From: Monoraphidium neglectum
Lineage: Eukaryota; Chlorophyta; Chlorophyceae; Sphaeropleales; Selenastraceae
Assembly (NCBI RefSeq): GCF_000611645.1
Contig: NW_014011518.1
Coordinates: forward strand, 1-10,441
Reading direction: 5' to 3'
Length of the DNA: 10,441 nucleotides
Shown here: positions 1-10,367 of the stretch, one piece after another
How positions within the stretch are numbered: position 1 is the stretch's first letter
Layout: the number at the start of each line of letters is the position of its first letter
Position numbers and translations under genes: made by a program
The notes under the pieces: model-generated
Told to the model about the DNA's origin: nothing
The model's input: the letters and a program-made list of their open reading frames with translations, nothing else
Database searches by the model: none

Positions 1-1585
1 TCCCAGGCGCGGTGGATCACCGCGCGCTCGTCAATGAGGGACGTGCGGATCTTGAGGACGAACCAGTCGGTCGTGCGCGCACGCACGATGCGCACGCGGC
101 GGTCAGTGGGCCTCGGGGGACGGTCCTGCCAAAAAAGGTTGGCGTGTTGCAGACAATAATCCTGTGCGTGAAGTGTTGCTGGTTTGTGACAAGCGCTGCA
201 CGGGAGAGTTTCGTGCCGCTTGGCATCTTAGGGCCGCCCAGGGTGTCAGCACAGCAGCAGGATGCATGAAAGAACCCTCTGCCAATCTGCCAGGTGCCTG
301 CGTCCGGACAACGAATGCCATTCGCTGCTGCCCAGCTCAGACCAGACAGCACGCGCCTATCAACGCAGGTCAAAATTACCACCCCACTCACCTGCGCGCA
401 CTCTGGCAGGTATAGGGCGACGCAGAAGCGGCCCTCGACGGTCTCTGACCGCCTGTCTGCCGGGAACAGGATGGTCTCCAGCGGCACAGTGGGGGGCAGC
501 AGCCTGGCGTCGTCCTCATTGGCGCCCGCGAGGTAGCCCAGCAGGCGCTGCGGCAGGGGCGAGTTTGAGGGCGGCGTGTTGCGGGCCCAGGCTGAGGGCT
601 GGATCAGGCGGAGCGTGCCGTGGGCGTGTGCGGGCCAAAGGATTGGGAGATGCCTGCTGCATTGAAGAAAAGTGACCAGGCAGCCTGCCAGGACCACACA
701 CATACTAAGCATTTCGGAATGGAGCTTTGAAAGTCCAATGCAAGAGTCCCAGCCTGATGCAGCCCCCAACAGTGAAATGCGACCGAGGCTAGATCATGAC
801 GATGCCGACACAAGCTGAGATGCGCTGAGCGGTCGCGACAGTCGTGACCCCTCAACAGAGCCCAAACACGCCCCACACCAGCCCAGCAGCCCGCAGCCAG
901 CCGTTAGCCCCGCCCCCCCTGCCCAAGCACACCTTTGTGCCCTCGATTTGGGCGGCCAGCAGGGACTCCGCCTCGGAGTGGGTCACGACGTAGCGCGCCT
1001 TGTGGTAGCGGCGCAGCTCCACGTCGCCGCTGGTCTCGAGGACGTCGAAATCTGGGCAGTCCAGGCCCCTGGGGCCAGTAATGATGGGCATTAGCGAAGC
1101 AGGGGTTGGGCACAGCGAGGTCATCGTTGGACGCCCATGAGAGATGGAGCACTTTTGGGGTGGGGGAGGGTGAGTCTGGTTGGTGGTTGGAGGCAGGAGA
1201 GGCGGGGCGGATGCTAGGAGTGCGTGGTTGGGGGGGCGCTGCATGGATGGGGGCACAGTCAGCACCACATGGCCGTTGGTGGTGCGCCTGTCATCCTTGG
1301 AGGTCGTGACCGGGAGACCGCCTTGTTTCTGCAGTTTTCAAGCAACCCTGCTTGAAAAGATCCTCGAGCATGCCCCAATGGCCGAGTCTGCGACACCACC
1401 TACATGCAAAAGTAGGGTTTGCGGGTAAGCGCCGCGCTCGGCGCACAACGCGTGGACGTGAGTGCGGTAAGGGGCACCCCGGTGTCGTCGTCGGCCTGCC
1501 ACGGCGCACGCTCTGTGGGTGCTGAGAGTGCGCAGGCCGCCAGCAGGGCCATGGCCAGCAGGGCCGCCGCGCGGTGCAGCGCCAT
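1..1585 (-). CDS. SOUL/heme-binding-family protein with signal peptide, four exons, 3' end cut by window
   Basis: Seen: exons at 1585-1404, 1068-933, 547-392 and 125-<1 join in consistent phase and give at least 199 aa. Residues 1-21 form an Ala/Leu-rich signal peptide ending ACALS. Residues 65-82 (CPDFDVLETSGDVELRRY) match the start of the SOUL domain, RLLGYLAGAN (107-116) the central R-L-x-x-Y-x-x-G-x-N motif, FCVALYLP (147-154) the following strand, and PRPTDRRVRIV (163-173) the Pro-rich turn and strand. Exon 3 has donor CAG|GTGAGT and acceptor CTGCCGCAG; its removal of intron 2 places EGTK directly before RLLGYLAG, as in family members. Intron 1 has a CTAAT branch-like site before CCCCAG, but its donor (CAT|GTAGGT) is weaker and a GG|GTGCCC donor would also fit the phase. 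Known: SOUL/HBP proteins bind heme or porphyrins. Inferred: a secreted or lumenal tetrapyrrole-binding protein. The stop codon lies outside the window. Family call firm, N-terminal exon edge less so. Confidence 0.8.
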
Positions 1586-1821
1586 GGTGGCGGGTGCACG
1601 AGCACACGAGATCTCGAGCGCCACAAGGGGCCGTGAATGCTTCCCTTCGGATTTGCTGTACAAAGAGTTCAAGGCACCGCACCCCGTAATTCTCGGTACA
1701 TATGCGCCTCTCGGCCTGATCGTTTTGCTGACGTCAACCGTTCCGTCCGCCCCGATTTCCGATGCGGAGGGAGTACCCAAGCTACAGTAACCGCTGTCAC
1801 TTGAATTTAGAGTTTACATAG
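1586..1821 (-). promoter_or_regulatory. Upstream region of the SOUL gene with a TGACGTCA palindrome
   Basis: No gene is supported in this stretch, which lies 5' of the minus-strand SOUL gene. It contains a perfect 8-bp palindrome TGACGTCA at 1729-1736, about 145 bp upstream of the chosen ATG, and a second palindrome CGAGATCTCG at 1607-1616, about 22 bp upstream. TGACGTCA is the CRE-type, ACGT-core site bound by many bZIP factors in animals, fungi and plants. That it works here is inference; an 8-mer can occur by chance. Confidence 0.35.
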
Positions 1822-2501
1822 TTCTCGCCTAGGACTGCCTGGGGGTCGCGCCGCACCACGCTGCAGCAACTCGCAGCGCGACTTGACGTGCTTCATTGGT
1901 TCGGCGTCAAGGTGCACCGCCAGCCGAGCGCGGACAAGTACAAGTGCATCAACTTCACCGCCGCATGGCGTTCACGCCACCGCCGCTGAGGCCTCCCATG
2001 CCGCCGACCGCTGACAGCGCGCGGTTCGCCATCAGCTCTGAGCACCTGGAGCGCGGCGGCGCACACTCGCCCCACGCGGTGCCGGCGCCAGTGCCACATC
2101 TGGGGCGCACCCGTTCCCTCGAAGAGCCGGTGCGTGTGTGCAAACGGTGTTCCTGTATGACCGCGCCGCTTCGGCACCAAAAGCTTGCGAATCGAAGAAG
2201 AGAACCCAGACTCCCTCGCTTTCCTCCAGCATACCACTTTCTCCAGCTTCCACTTTCAAGCATACCACTTTCTCCAGCTGCCCTTCCCCCAAACCTGCCG
2301 CCTGGGCACTCTTGCGCGTTCGCACCGCCCGCCGCTGAGCAGATTGCGCACGCCATGGCTGACCTGTCAGCACCTGAGATGTTCAGTGACCTCCAAGAGC
2401 GAAGGACCAAGGCTCAGGCGCCCGCGGCCCCTGCAGCCGTTGACACCCACCGTTTCGGTGGTGGCGGCTTCGGCGGCGGAGAGGATGAGGGCAAAGGTTG
2501 A
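1822..2501 (+). other. Coding-like, unresolved locus; possible small gene or pseudogene remnant
   Basis: Two reading frames look coding in succession. From 1822 to about 1965 one frame, ending in TGA at 1987-1989, has codons ending almost only in G or C and encodes segments such as LQQLAARLDVLHWFGVKVHR and QPSADKYKCINFTAAW. From the ATG at 1965 a second frame becomes the GC3-rich one (MAFTPPPLRPPMPPTADSAR). A GTGCGTG donor at 2130 and a CTGAGCAG acceptor ending at 2342 are in matching phase and would join it to 2343-2501, which encodes IAHAMADLSAPEMFSDLQER and a Gly-rich acidic end (GGGGFGGGEDEGKG) with TGA at 2499. The joined product would be about 107 aa. The first segment faintly resembles a helix-turn-helix of a transposase type, which I cannot confirm. 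I do not recognise either product. The frame switch could mean an undetected intron, a frameshifted pseudogene, or two overlapping fragments. Confidence 0.3.
2228..2279. repeat. 31-bp tandem direct repeat, about 1.7 copies
   Basis: A 21-bp block beginning AGCATACCACTTTCTCC occurs at 2228-2248 and again at 2259-2279 with no mismatch, a period of 31 bp. The stretch is pyrimidine-rich on the plus strand and falls inside the intron proposed for the 1965-2501 gene model. It is most simply a local duplication. Confidence 0.8.
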
Positions 2502-3475
2502 AGGGCAGGGCTGCTGTGGCGTACTGAGGTGGAAGGCGGCTGGTGGATCTGTATGTGATGGTCCAGTGGTGGTATAGGGCTGCTCGAAATTGAAGTGGCG
2601 CACCTGGTTCCTGCTCGAAAGTTATGCAGGCAGAATTTGCTGTAGTATGAGCGTCTTACTTCTTGCACTCTTTTTGGTAGTGCATAGGTGCAGCACTAGA
2701 GTGAGGGCCCAAGCAAGCCAGTTACTCTCGACCACCTGCGCGCAGCCAGTGGTGTCGTTTCCCACAGGCCCGCTGCATGTGTCCATGTTCTCGGCAGGGC
2801 GAGGGCACCCTCTCCTAGGTTGAGAGGGCGTCAAATCGTAAGGGCTGAGCGGGACAAGGGTACTTGCAGGCCACAAAATGGAGGGGAGGGCACAGGCCCA
2901 TCCGGGCCGCAAATGGATCAAGCAATCATTGTCAAGCAAGTTCACCCGGTTGAGCAGCCGCAGACCTGCAGCATGTCCCTGGCCGAGTCGGCCCAGGGCT
3001 CGCGCCACACATGTTGATCGCCAATTGATGAGTGTCGACCCCTTCCTTAATGCGTGCTGCAGCCCTGCGGATCCTGCCGTGCATGCAACAGCACTGGCAA
3101 GCTGCACAAAGCAGCGGCACGACTGCTTAATAAGCATTAACGCACCGTCAAAAGCAGCAAAATCGGGGCTGAACAGAGTTGCTGACTAGCTGATTGTGAT
3201 GTCACTGAGTCACACGACAAGTCAAGGACTTGTGCCAACCACAAGTCGTCAAGTCGAGGCTGAGCAGACTGGGAAACACAACCAGCAGGCTCGCAGGGGT
3301 ACAACGTATCTAGTGGGCTGCCGGTAAGTTGCACAGCCGACATGACATCGGCTGCTGAAGTGATGGCACCTCGCAGGCCGCGTGCCCTCGCCCCGGCGTC
3401 AGCAGCGTGCATGGCAGCATGCATGCCGCAGGCAATGCAACATGCAGACCTTGAGCCTTGATGAGGTCTGCAGGT
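2502..3475. other. No supported gene; 3' flank of the F-box/LRR gene and intergenic DNA
   Basis: Open frames on both strands here, including one of 171 codons on the minus strand, lack the third-position G/C bias of the real exons nearby, lack recognisable motifs and are rich in Cys, Ser and Arg as expected of chance frames. The right part probably includes the 3' untranslated region of the minus-strand F-box/LRR gene. I found no TGTAA poly(A) signal in gene orientation, so the transcript end cannot be placed. Confidence 0.5.
3217..3255. repeat. Small inverted repeat plus clustered ACAAGTC copies
   Basis: ACAAGTC at 3217-3223 and GACTTGT at 3227-3233 form perfect 7-bp arms around a 3-nt loop. 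ACAAGTC recurs at 3241-3247 and CAAGTC at 3250-3255. The cluster is about 220 bp downstream of the F-box/LRR stop codon and may be within its transcript. Its role is unknown and it may be chance. Confidence 0.4.
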
Positions 3476-5507
3476 CTAACCCTCGGTGAGGACGACCAGG
3501 CCGGGGGCGCCGCCATCAGCGCCGCCACCGCCGCGCGCCTGCAGCCGCGCCAGCACGTGGCTGTGCGGGCTGCCCGGGCCCGTCATCCCGCGAGGCAGCA
3601 CAATGGACCGCAGTGCGGGCAGGGTGGCGACAGATTCTGGCAGGGGGGCGAAGCGGCTGGAGCCGCCGATGTCCAGGACCTGGATCGTTGGTCGGGCAGA
3701 ATGACAAGTGTGTGTGATGGTCAGGGAACGGGCATGTGAGTCAGTGTTAAAAAACATACCAAGCTCGGTTTGCCTGGCGGCTCACAAGACACATGCGGCC
3801 CGGAAAGATTTGAGGTGCGCCGCCTGTGCACCACCAACCAAATTAGTCCAGTGACTCAACACATTCATACAAAGATCAACAGCAGCAGCAACAGGAGCAA
3901 CAGCAGCCGCAGCAGCTGCAGCGGCAGTGATGGCGCCTGCACTGATATGGAGCCGTCCCCTTGCACACCTGCAGCCTCGACAGATTGCCAATGCCCGCCG
4001 GCAGCGCCGCCTCTGCCGGCACGCCCGTCACGCCCCTCAGCGACAGCGCCTCTAGCGCCCCGCAGCCCAGCAGCGGCGCCAGCGCGCCGCCAGCCGCCGC
4101 GCCCTCGCAGTCGTCCAGGCGGCAGCCGTCGGCCGCGAGCCGCGTCAGGCGCGACAGGCGCGCCACGCCGGCCGGCAGCCGCCGCAGCGTCGAGCTGCGG
4201 CTCAGGTCGAGGCTCTCCAGGTTTGAGAGCTCCCCCAGGCCAGGCAGGCGGCCGGCGGCCCACTCCACAAAGTTGATGAGCGCCGCGTGCTGTGCGGCGG
4301 CGGCGGGCTGCTGCCCCGCGAGGGAGAAGAGCGCCGGGCAGGCGCGTACCTCTAGGGAAGTGAGGGACGCGAGGCGGCTGCCGAGCGGGAGGTCCGTCAG
4401 CTGGTCGCAGCCGCGCAGTGACAGGGCCTGCGGGTCCGTTTGTCGGGGCGACAGGCGCGTGGCGGGGTCTCGAGGATGGGGAGGCAGGGGTAGAGGGGGC
4501 TGAATGTAACTGGTAAACATCATGACCAAGCACACATGTGGATAGCAGCCTGCATCGCCAGCCCCGACCACCAGCCAGACAACGTGGGTGCGTTGGCAGG
4601 GCGCGCATGCATCCATCGGAACGGCGCGTCTCGACATCGCAATGGCCGGCGCGCCTGCAGGGCAGCCGGCATGTCGCACGGCAGCTCCCGCAGGTTGAAA
4701 GCGCTGGCCACCTCCAGGCGCCCCAGGCGGCTCAGCGGCCCCAGCCCCGGCAGCGCGCTGCAGTAGACGCCGACCAGGGCCAGCGACCGCAGCCCGCGGC
4801 AGCTGAGCAGCCCCTCGAGCCCGTGGCCGCCGTTGCGGTACCCGGCAACGGTCAGGTGGCGCAGGTGCGGCAGGGCCGCGCCCAGCTCGCTGGGCAGGCG
4901 CATGACAAAGCTGCAGTCCAGCTCGAGCGACTGGAGGTGTCCTGCCCGGGCTGCGCCGGCAGGGCTGCCCCCCGCGAGAGCGCAGAGGCCCGCCGCGGCG
5001 GCGGGGTGGGAGGCCGCGGCCGAGAGGCGCCGCAGAGGGCGCGGGCACGCCAGGAGCGCCGCGGCGAAGCCGGCGGTGTCATGCTGTGTGCCGTCAGGGC
5101 CGGCGTCACAAACCGTGGCGCACGACACGTGCGGGAAGCGGCGCAGCAGGCGCGGCAGCGTAGCTAGGGGCACGCGGCGCAGCTCATGCACCGAGGTGAC
5201 CAGCACGCTGCGCCAAGCGTGGCACGTCAACGAGGCGGGAGCGCGGCCAGCGGCGCCTGGTGCGAGGAGCCCCATGACATGTGCCAGGACATCTGGCGGC
5301 AGGGCGTCCCAGTGGCGCCTGCGATTGGGGCATGGCGGGTCAATAGCACAGCAGCTGAGCACGGCCCGAGGCGGTTCTAGCAAGGGTTTGTCAGAACGCT
5401 GTCTCGAGCTCAACTCTCGATATAATATAAGAGTCCTTAAGGCCTTTAATATCTACTTGCCTCTCCTCTTCGGCCCTGGCGTGCTCCACATTCGCCAGCT
5501 CTGCCAT
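3476..5507 (-). CDS. F-box/leucine-rich-repeat protein, four exons, 457 aa
   Basis: Seen: exons 5507-5461, 5318-4655, 4427-3969 and 3679-3476 join in phase and end in TAG. The large exon alone has no usable ATG before the F-box. A 47-nt upstream exon starting MAELANVEHARAEEER, with donor AG|GCAAGT, joins in phase at acceptor ATCGCAG, which fixes the start. Residues 19-54 are an F-box (WDALPPDVLAHVMGLL, then SLTCHAWRSVL). From about residue 110 to 430 come irregular leucine-rich repeats, for example LQALSLRGCDQLTDLP, LTSLEVRACPALFSL, LSNLESLDLSRSSTLRRLP and RLQVLDIGGSSRFAPLPESV. The repeat register stays intact across introns 2 and 3, which supports both junctions. Known: F-box proteins bind SKP1 and present substrates to SCF ubiquitin ligases, with LRRs binding the substrate. 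Inferred: an SCF substrate receptor; target unknown. The LRR consensus is the plant/algal cysteine-poor, disease-resistance-like style. Confidence 0.85.
3877..3927. repeat. Degenerate CAG-type repeat in intron 3 of the F-box/LRR gene
   Basis: A 51-bp run of CAG-like triplets with CAA, GAG, CCG and CGG interruptions lies in the intron spanning 3968-3680. In the sense direction of the minus-strand gene it reads as CTG/TTG/CTC triplets. It is far less pure than the array at 6731-6832, suggesting an older or decaying repeat. Confidence 0.75.
4428..4654 (-). other. Inferred GC-AG intron (intron 2 of the F-box/LRR gene)
   Basis: The exon before ends CTG CAG and the intron would start GCGCGC and end ACCCGCAG after a pyrimidine-rich run. 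The join restores the LRR register (PAALQ then ALSLRGC). No GT donor in compatible phase exists between the last LRR residue and the in-frame stop at about 4520, so GC is the best donor. The GCGCGC donor is weaker than the usual GCAAGT. Confidence 0.6.
5319..5460 (-). other. Inferred GC-AG intron (intron 1 of the F-box/LRR gene)
   Basis: The donor AG|GCAAGT is the classical strong GC donor sequence, and the acceptor is CCCAATCGCAG. Phase 2 on both sides creates one Arg codon across the junction. Removing it connects a 15-codon ATG-led exon to the F-box; reading through it instead meets a stop in the first exon's frame. Confidence 0.6.
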
Positions 5508-5560
5508 CCGTCCTCGAGCGGCTGTAATGGCACGAATGATGATCCAAAGCGGCTGACAAT

Positions 5561-5570
5561 GCTATATGCT
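5561..5570 (-). promoter_or_regulatory. Possible TATA-like element upstream of the F-box/LRR gene
   Basis: The minus strand reads AGCATATAGC here, with its TATA-like core about 57 bp upstream of the ATG at 5507. The distance would give a short 5' untranslated region of about 25-30 nt. It is a weak match and unproven. Confidence 0.2.
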
Positions 5571-6239
5571 TATCACAAACAGGTTGATCAGGGGCTCGTG
5601 CATCGTGTGTGCGAGCTGCAGATTGGTTGCCAGCACTTCGGCATGTGGCTCCAGGCTGGTGTCACTGACCCTGGTGTTGGTGGCTGAAGGCTGACAGGCA
5701 TGCGGGCAGCGAAGGAGCGGCAATAAAACATTGAGCAACATTTTTTGGTGAACCTGCAACGCCAAGTCTCTTAGGCGCACATCCATGTGACGAGAAGCTG
5801 AAAGCTCTGAGTGCCGCCTCAACCGCACGCACGAGGTGCTGCAACTGTGGGCCCAAGGGCGTCGACTGCGGGCAAGCGAAGTGCCTTTGCACCGACAGGA
5901 TCGTTGGATGCTGTTGGAGGGGGAGCCGCAGCCCAGGAAGACGGGCCAACCGCATGCTGTGTCAAGAAACTGATTTTGCCGGCTGCAAGACCCGGCTGCT
6001 GGACTCGCGTGTGCTTGGTCACTGCAACCCTGAGCTGCAACATCTGCTGGAGCTGTGAAATGATATGAGAGGCCGAGGCATCCCCCGTGTGGCTGGTGGA
6101 TGTGTAACAAGCAGAGGAGGGCCTGTGAGCAACAATGTCAGCAGTTCCCAAACGCCCCACCAAAACCACTTGAAGGGTGGCCAACTCTTGCTGTGACCCT
6201 AGGGTTGCAAAACTTCCAGCTCACACAGGAAAGACTTGA
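5571..6239. other. No supported gene; intergenic/upstream DNA
   Basis: Lower GC than the flanking exons. Open frames of up to 182 codons on the minus strand and about 80 codons on the plus strand show no domain, no codon bias and no continuous splice model. The stretch probably holds the 5' flank of the F-box/LRR gene and part of the 5' flank of the ZZ gene. Confidence 0.45.
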
Positions 6240-6582
6240 CCCGCCCTGTCACAGACAACGGCTGGTTGTTGGACGTTTTGGGAACGCGTCAAAGTTGTCC
6301 CAACTGCTTGTGACTACCCATTCTTCCCCAGCCAGCAGGCATGTTTGATATCTCTGATCAAGCAAGCAGATACGTGTGCTCAGCTTTTGCAGGAAAGCCG
6401 CTGCGCCAATGTGCTTTGCACCAAGGTGAAGCCCCTCCTGGGCCACAATGCGGCCGCCGCCTTCGTCACTCGCGTCACCAAAACGCGTCTTCCGCCAGCA
6501 GCCTTCGAAGCGCACCGCTTGCTTCCCTCCAATATCAGACATCAACTTATTATTGAATGGTATATTGTACGTCACAGCGGGG

Positions 6583-6605
<23 letters not shown>
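6240..6605. other. Region open on both strands, possible terminal exon or antisense coding exon
   Basis: On the plus strand one frame is open from 6240 to a TGA at 6588-6590, encoding segments such as FWERVKVVPTACDYPFFPS and LCTKVKPLLGHNAAAAFVTR. On the minus strand a frame is open from 6605 down to a stop at 6249, encoding LMSDIGGKQAVRFEGCWRKT and EEWVVTSSWDNFDAFPKRPT. Both have natural amino-acid composition in the middle, where GC3 is high, so one is probably real or was once. The plus frame overlaps the ATG of the ZZ gene (ATGACTGA) in another phase. A GTACGT donor after 6566 and the acceptor ATTATTCAG ending at 6660 are in phase and could splice this frame into the ZZ finger as an alternative N-terminus. 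No family recognised. Confidence 0.3.
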
Positions 6606-8450
<1,845 letters not shown>

Positions 8451-9572
8451 GGCGCTCGCTACAGGGCAGCCGATGCAGGGTCGGTGCAGCCCGCACATGA
8501 GGATGCTCCACGATGCGTGTGGGGGCATTACTTGTGATTGAATCATTGTAGCTCACACAGCTGATTGCTTAATCAATTGTCATGTGATTGCATTTTACAT
8601 GGGTGGGTTGGCAACGTCCTGCGTGTGCATGAGACACTTTTCCAAACAACGTCAGCTTGTGTGGTTCAATGCAGTGCAACCGTGTAGAGGCACACTCGCC
8701 GCACAGGTGAGCGGCCACTTTGCTTGCTCCCAGTGATTTTCGGCCATGCTGAAGTGAGAGTTGAACTCACAAGAATCACATGAACTGTGAAATCTCGAGC
8801 AGTTTGAAGTCATGGTTTCAGTCAGTTAAAATTCGCCTCTGCTGCCTCATTTTCAGTTGCTGAGGTGTTCGTTGGGAGCTGGGAGCTGGCAGGGAAGCCC
8901 AAGGCACCAGTACTGCAGTGTTCTGATGGGAATCGCTGGGTTGCCCATTTGATGCTGAGTGGGTGGCCCTCCGCTGCCGGCAGTCGTCCCGCCAATCCAC
9001 TTGATTTCAGTCGACGAGATGTCAGGTGGCCAGAGTTGACGGCGCGTGCGCCAGGTGGCGCTTGCCTCTTGGCATGCACTTTAGCATGAGATTACAGGCG
9101 TCGGAGTCTCAGGCAGCGCCTGATGGGCAGCCGCTATGTTACGACCCATGTGGGCTCTGTGCTCTGACACTGTGACCAGGAGGACGGCACCCGAACCACG
9201 TGCGCCGTGGGGATTGCTTAATGGCACCGCGAGAGCCATGCCAAAGCTGCTGACAGCAGTATGCAATGTTATATCAAAGTGCTGTGAGGAGGCCATCATC
9301 CCGTGCATCATTGCCCGCCGCGGCCCTGCTCACCTCGCGGTCGCCCAGCCGTCACCGGTTCAGCTCAACCCATCGCGGGTGGGCAGGGAGGCGGGGAGTG
9401 AGCTGCCTGCAACAGGTGCCGCATGTAGACTATCTCGCACCGCACGACGTTATAATTGATGCACCCACACATGCGAATCGCTGACATATGATAGAGTGCA
9501 CACGTCCGCCCTAGATCTTTTGCACGTCTGCAGGCGTGGTCACCAACACATAATCAGAAAGCGCCTGACTCA
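8451..9572. other. No supported gene; 3' flank of ZZ gene and upstream region of the membrane-protein gene
   Basis: The first 400 bp are AT-richer than the exons and contain several TGATTG copies (8537-8590), consistent with 3' untranslated and intergenic sequence. No TGTAA signal in plus orientation was found, only TGTAG near 8546. Frames at 8865-9089 and 9136-9484 (about 75-107 codons) lack codon bias and motifs; a short piece near 9419-9484 (VPHVDYLAPHDVIIDAPTH) looks somewhat protein-like but has no supporting exon structure. A short tandem GGGAGCT duplication lies at about 8874-8888. Confidence 0.45.
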
Positions 9573-10367
9573 ATGACACGCCAGGATGCAGCTTCGCGCG
9601 CTCGCGTGGGGCAGGTGAAATCCACCACAGTGACAATAGAGCGGCCTCCAACAGCTGTTCGCGGCCCCAACGGCGTCATATTCAACCTGTGAGCCCATTG
9701 ATTGCGCTGTAGGTTTGCTGGGGGCCCCACCGCACAGATGCTGTTGCGCTTCGCCGCCGCCCAGCCGTCGCTGCTCAGATGTATTCAGCGCGCGCTCCGG
9801 TCCATGCCGCCCCCACCCCGCTCACCCCGCATCTTCCCCACCACTCCATATCCGCAGCCCGCGTGCACCCGCGGTGCTGCCCGTCTTCCAGAAGGTCAAC
9901 GGCCACCTGACGGACCCTGCAACCGGACACCGCCTGCGCGGACGCGGCGCCGGCGCCGGCCGCGGCCGCAAGGGCCCTGTCAGCCGCGTATCCTTCGGCA
10001 CCTTTTTGCTCGTGGCCGTGATCGGCTGGCGGGCCTTCCGGATCCTGGGGCACGCCTGGTTTGGCGGGAAGAAGCAGCAGCGGGGGCAGGGAGAGGGAGA
10101 GGAGGGCGCGCTGGTCGAGTGGGCGTCGGACGCTGACGAGGACGAGGAGGAGCAGCAGCTGCCGCCCCTGGTGCGTGACTCCTGCATGAGGGCGGGGCTG
10201 AAATGCCGGGGAAAGGAGGAGGGGCGCGGGGGGCAGCACATCTGCCTGTCCACGGCCCCCCCATGGGCGGGCTGCCGCAGGCTCCGACCTGGCGCGTCAG
10301 CCCAGAGCTCTGCCCACAAAGGCGTCGCCGCGCGCTCATCCTGAATGCCGCGTTAATGGCGCGTTAA
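9573..10367 (+). CDS. Small single-pass membrane protein with acidic tail, function unknown
   Basis: Proposed exons are 9573-9688 (ATG; MTRQDAASRARVGQVKSTTV, then ERPPTAVRGPNGVIFN; donor CCT|GTGAGC), 9858-10170 (acceptor TATCCGCAG after a pyrimidine-rich run; donor CTG|GTGCGTGA) and possibly 10281-10367 (acceptor CTGCCGCAG, TAA stop). Phases agree at both junctions, giving about 171 aa. Exon 2 codons are strongly GC3-rich. It encodes VFQKVNGHLTDPATG, a basic Gly/Arg stretch, one predicted transmembrane helix at about residues 84-102 (SFGTFLLVAVIGWRAFRIL) and a highly acidic segment (DADEDEEE). The basic stretch before the helix and the acidic stretch after it suggest a tail facing away from the cytosol or a bipolar adaptor, which is inference. 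I do not recognise the family. Exon 3 is least certain: reading through 10170 gives another end at 10344, or the gene may continue past the window. Confidence 0.5.

Noticed and set aside
17..769. Minus-strand frame of 250 codons as one uninterrupted protein
   Set aside because: Only 547-392 within it is coding; the other parts are introns with good splice signals, and the SOUL alignment needs their removal.
2622..3137. Minus-strand frame of 171 codons
   Set aside because: No codon bias, no motif and no splice partners; probably chance or 3' flank.
3876..5048. Minus-strand frame of 390 codons as a single-exon protein
   Set aside because: Only its middle part is real exon (4427-3969, LRR). 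The rest is intron sequence or the wrong frame of the F-box exon, whose frame differs.
5413..5413. Non-ATG (TTG) start for the F-box protein
   Set aside because: A TTG start is unlikely for a nuclear eukaryotic gene, and an ATG exon joined by a strong GC donor explains the N-terminus better.
4833..5687. Plus-strand frame of 284 codons
   Set aside because: Antisense to the F-box exon; Arg/Ala-rich composition typical of a GC-rich shadow frame.
8750..8800. Possible tRNA-like or hairpin sequence around GAGTTGAACTC
   Set aside because: No cloverleaf, no anticodon arm and no matching A and B boxes.
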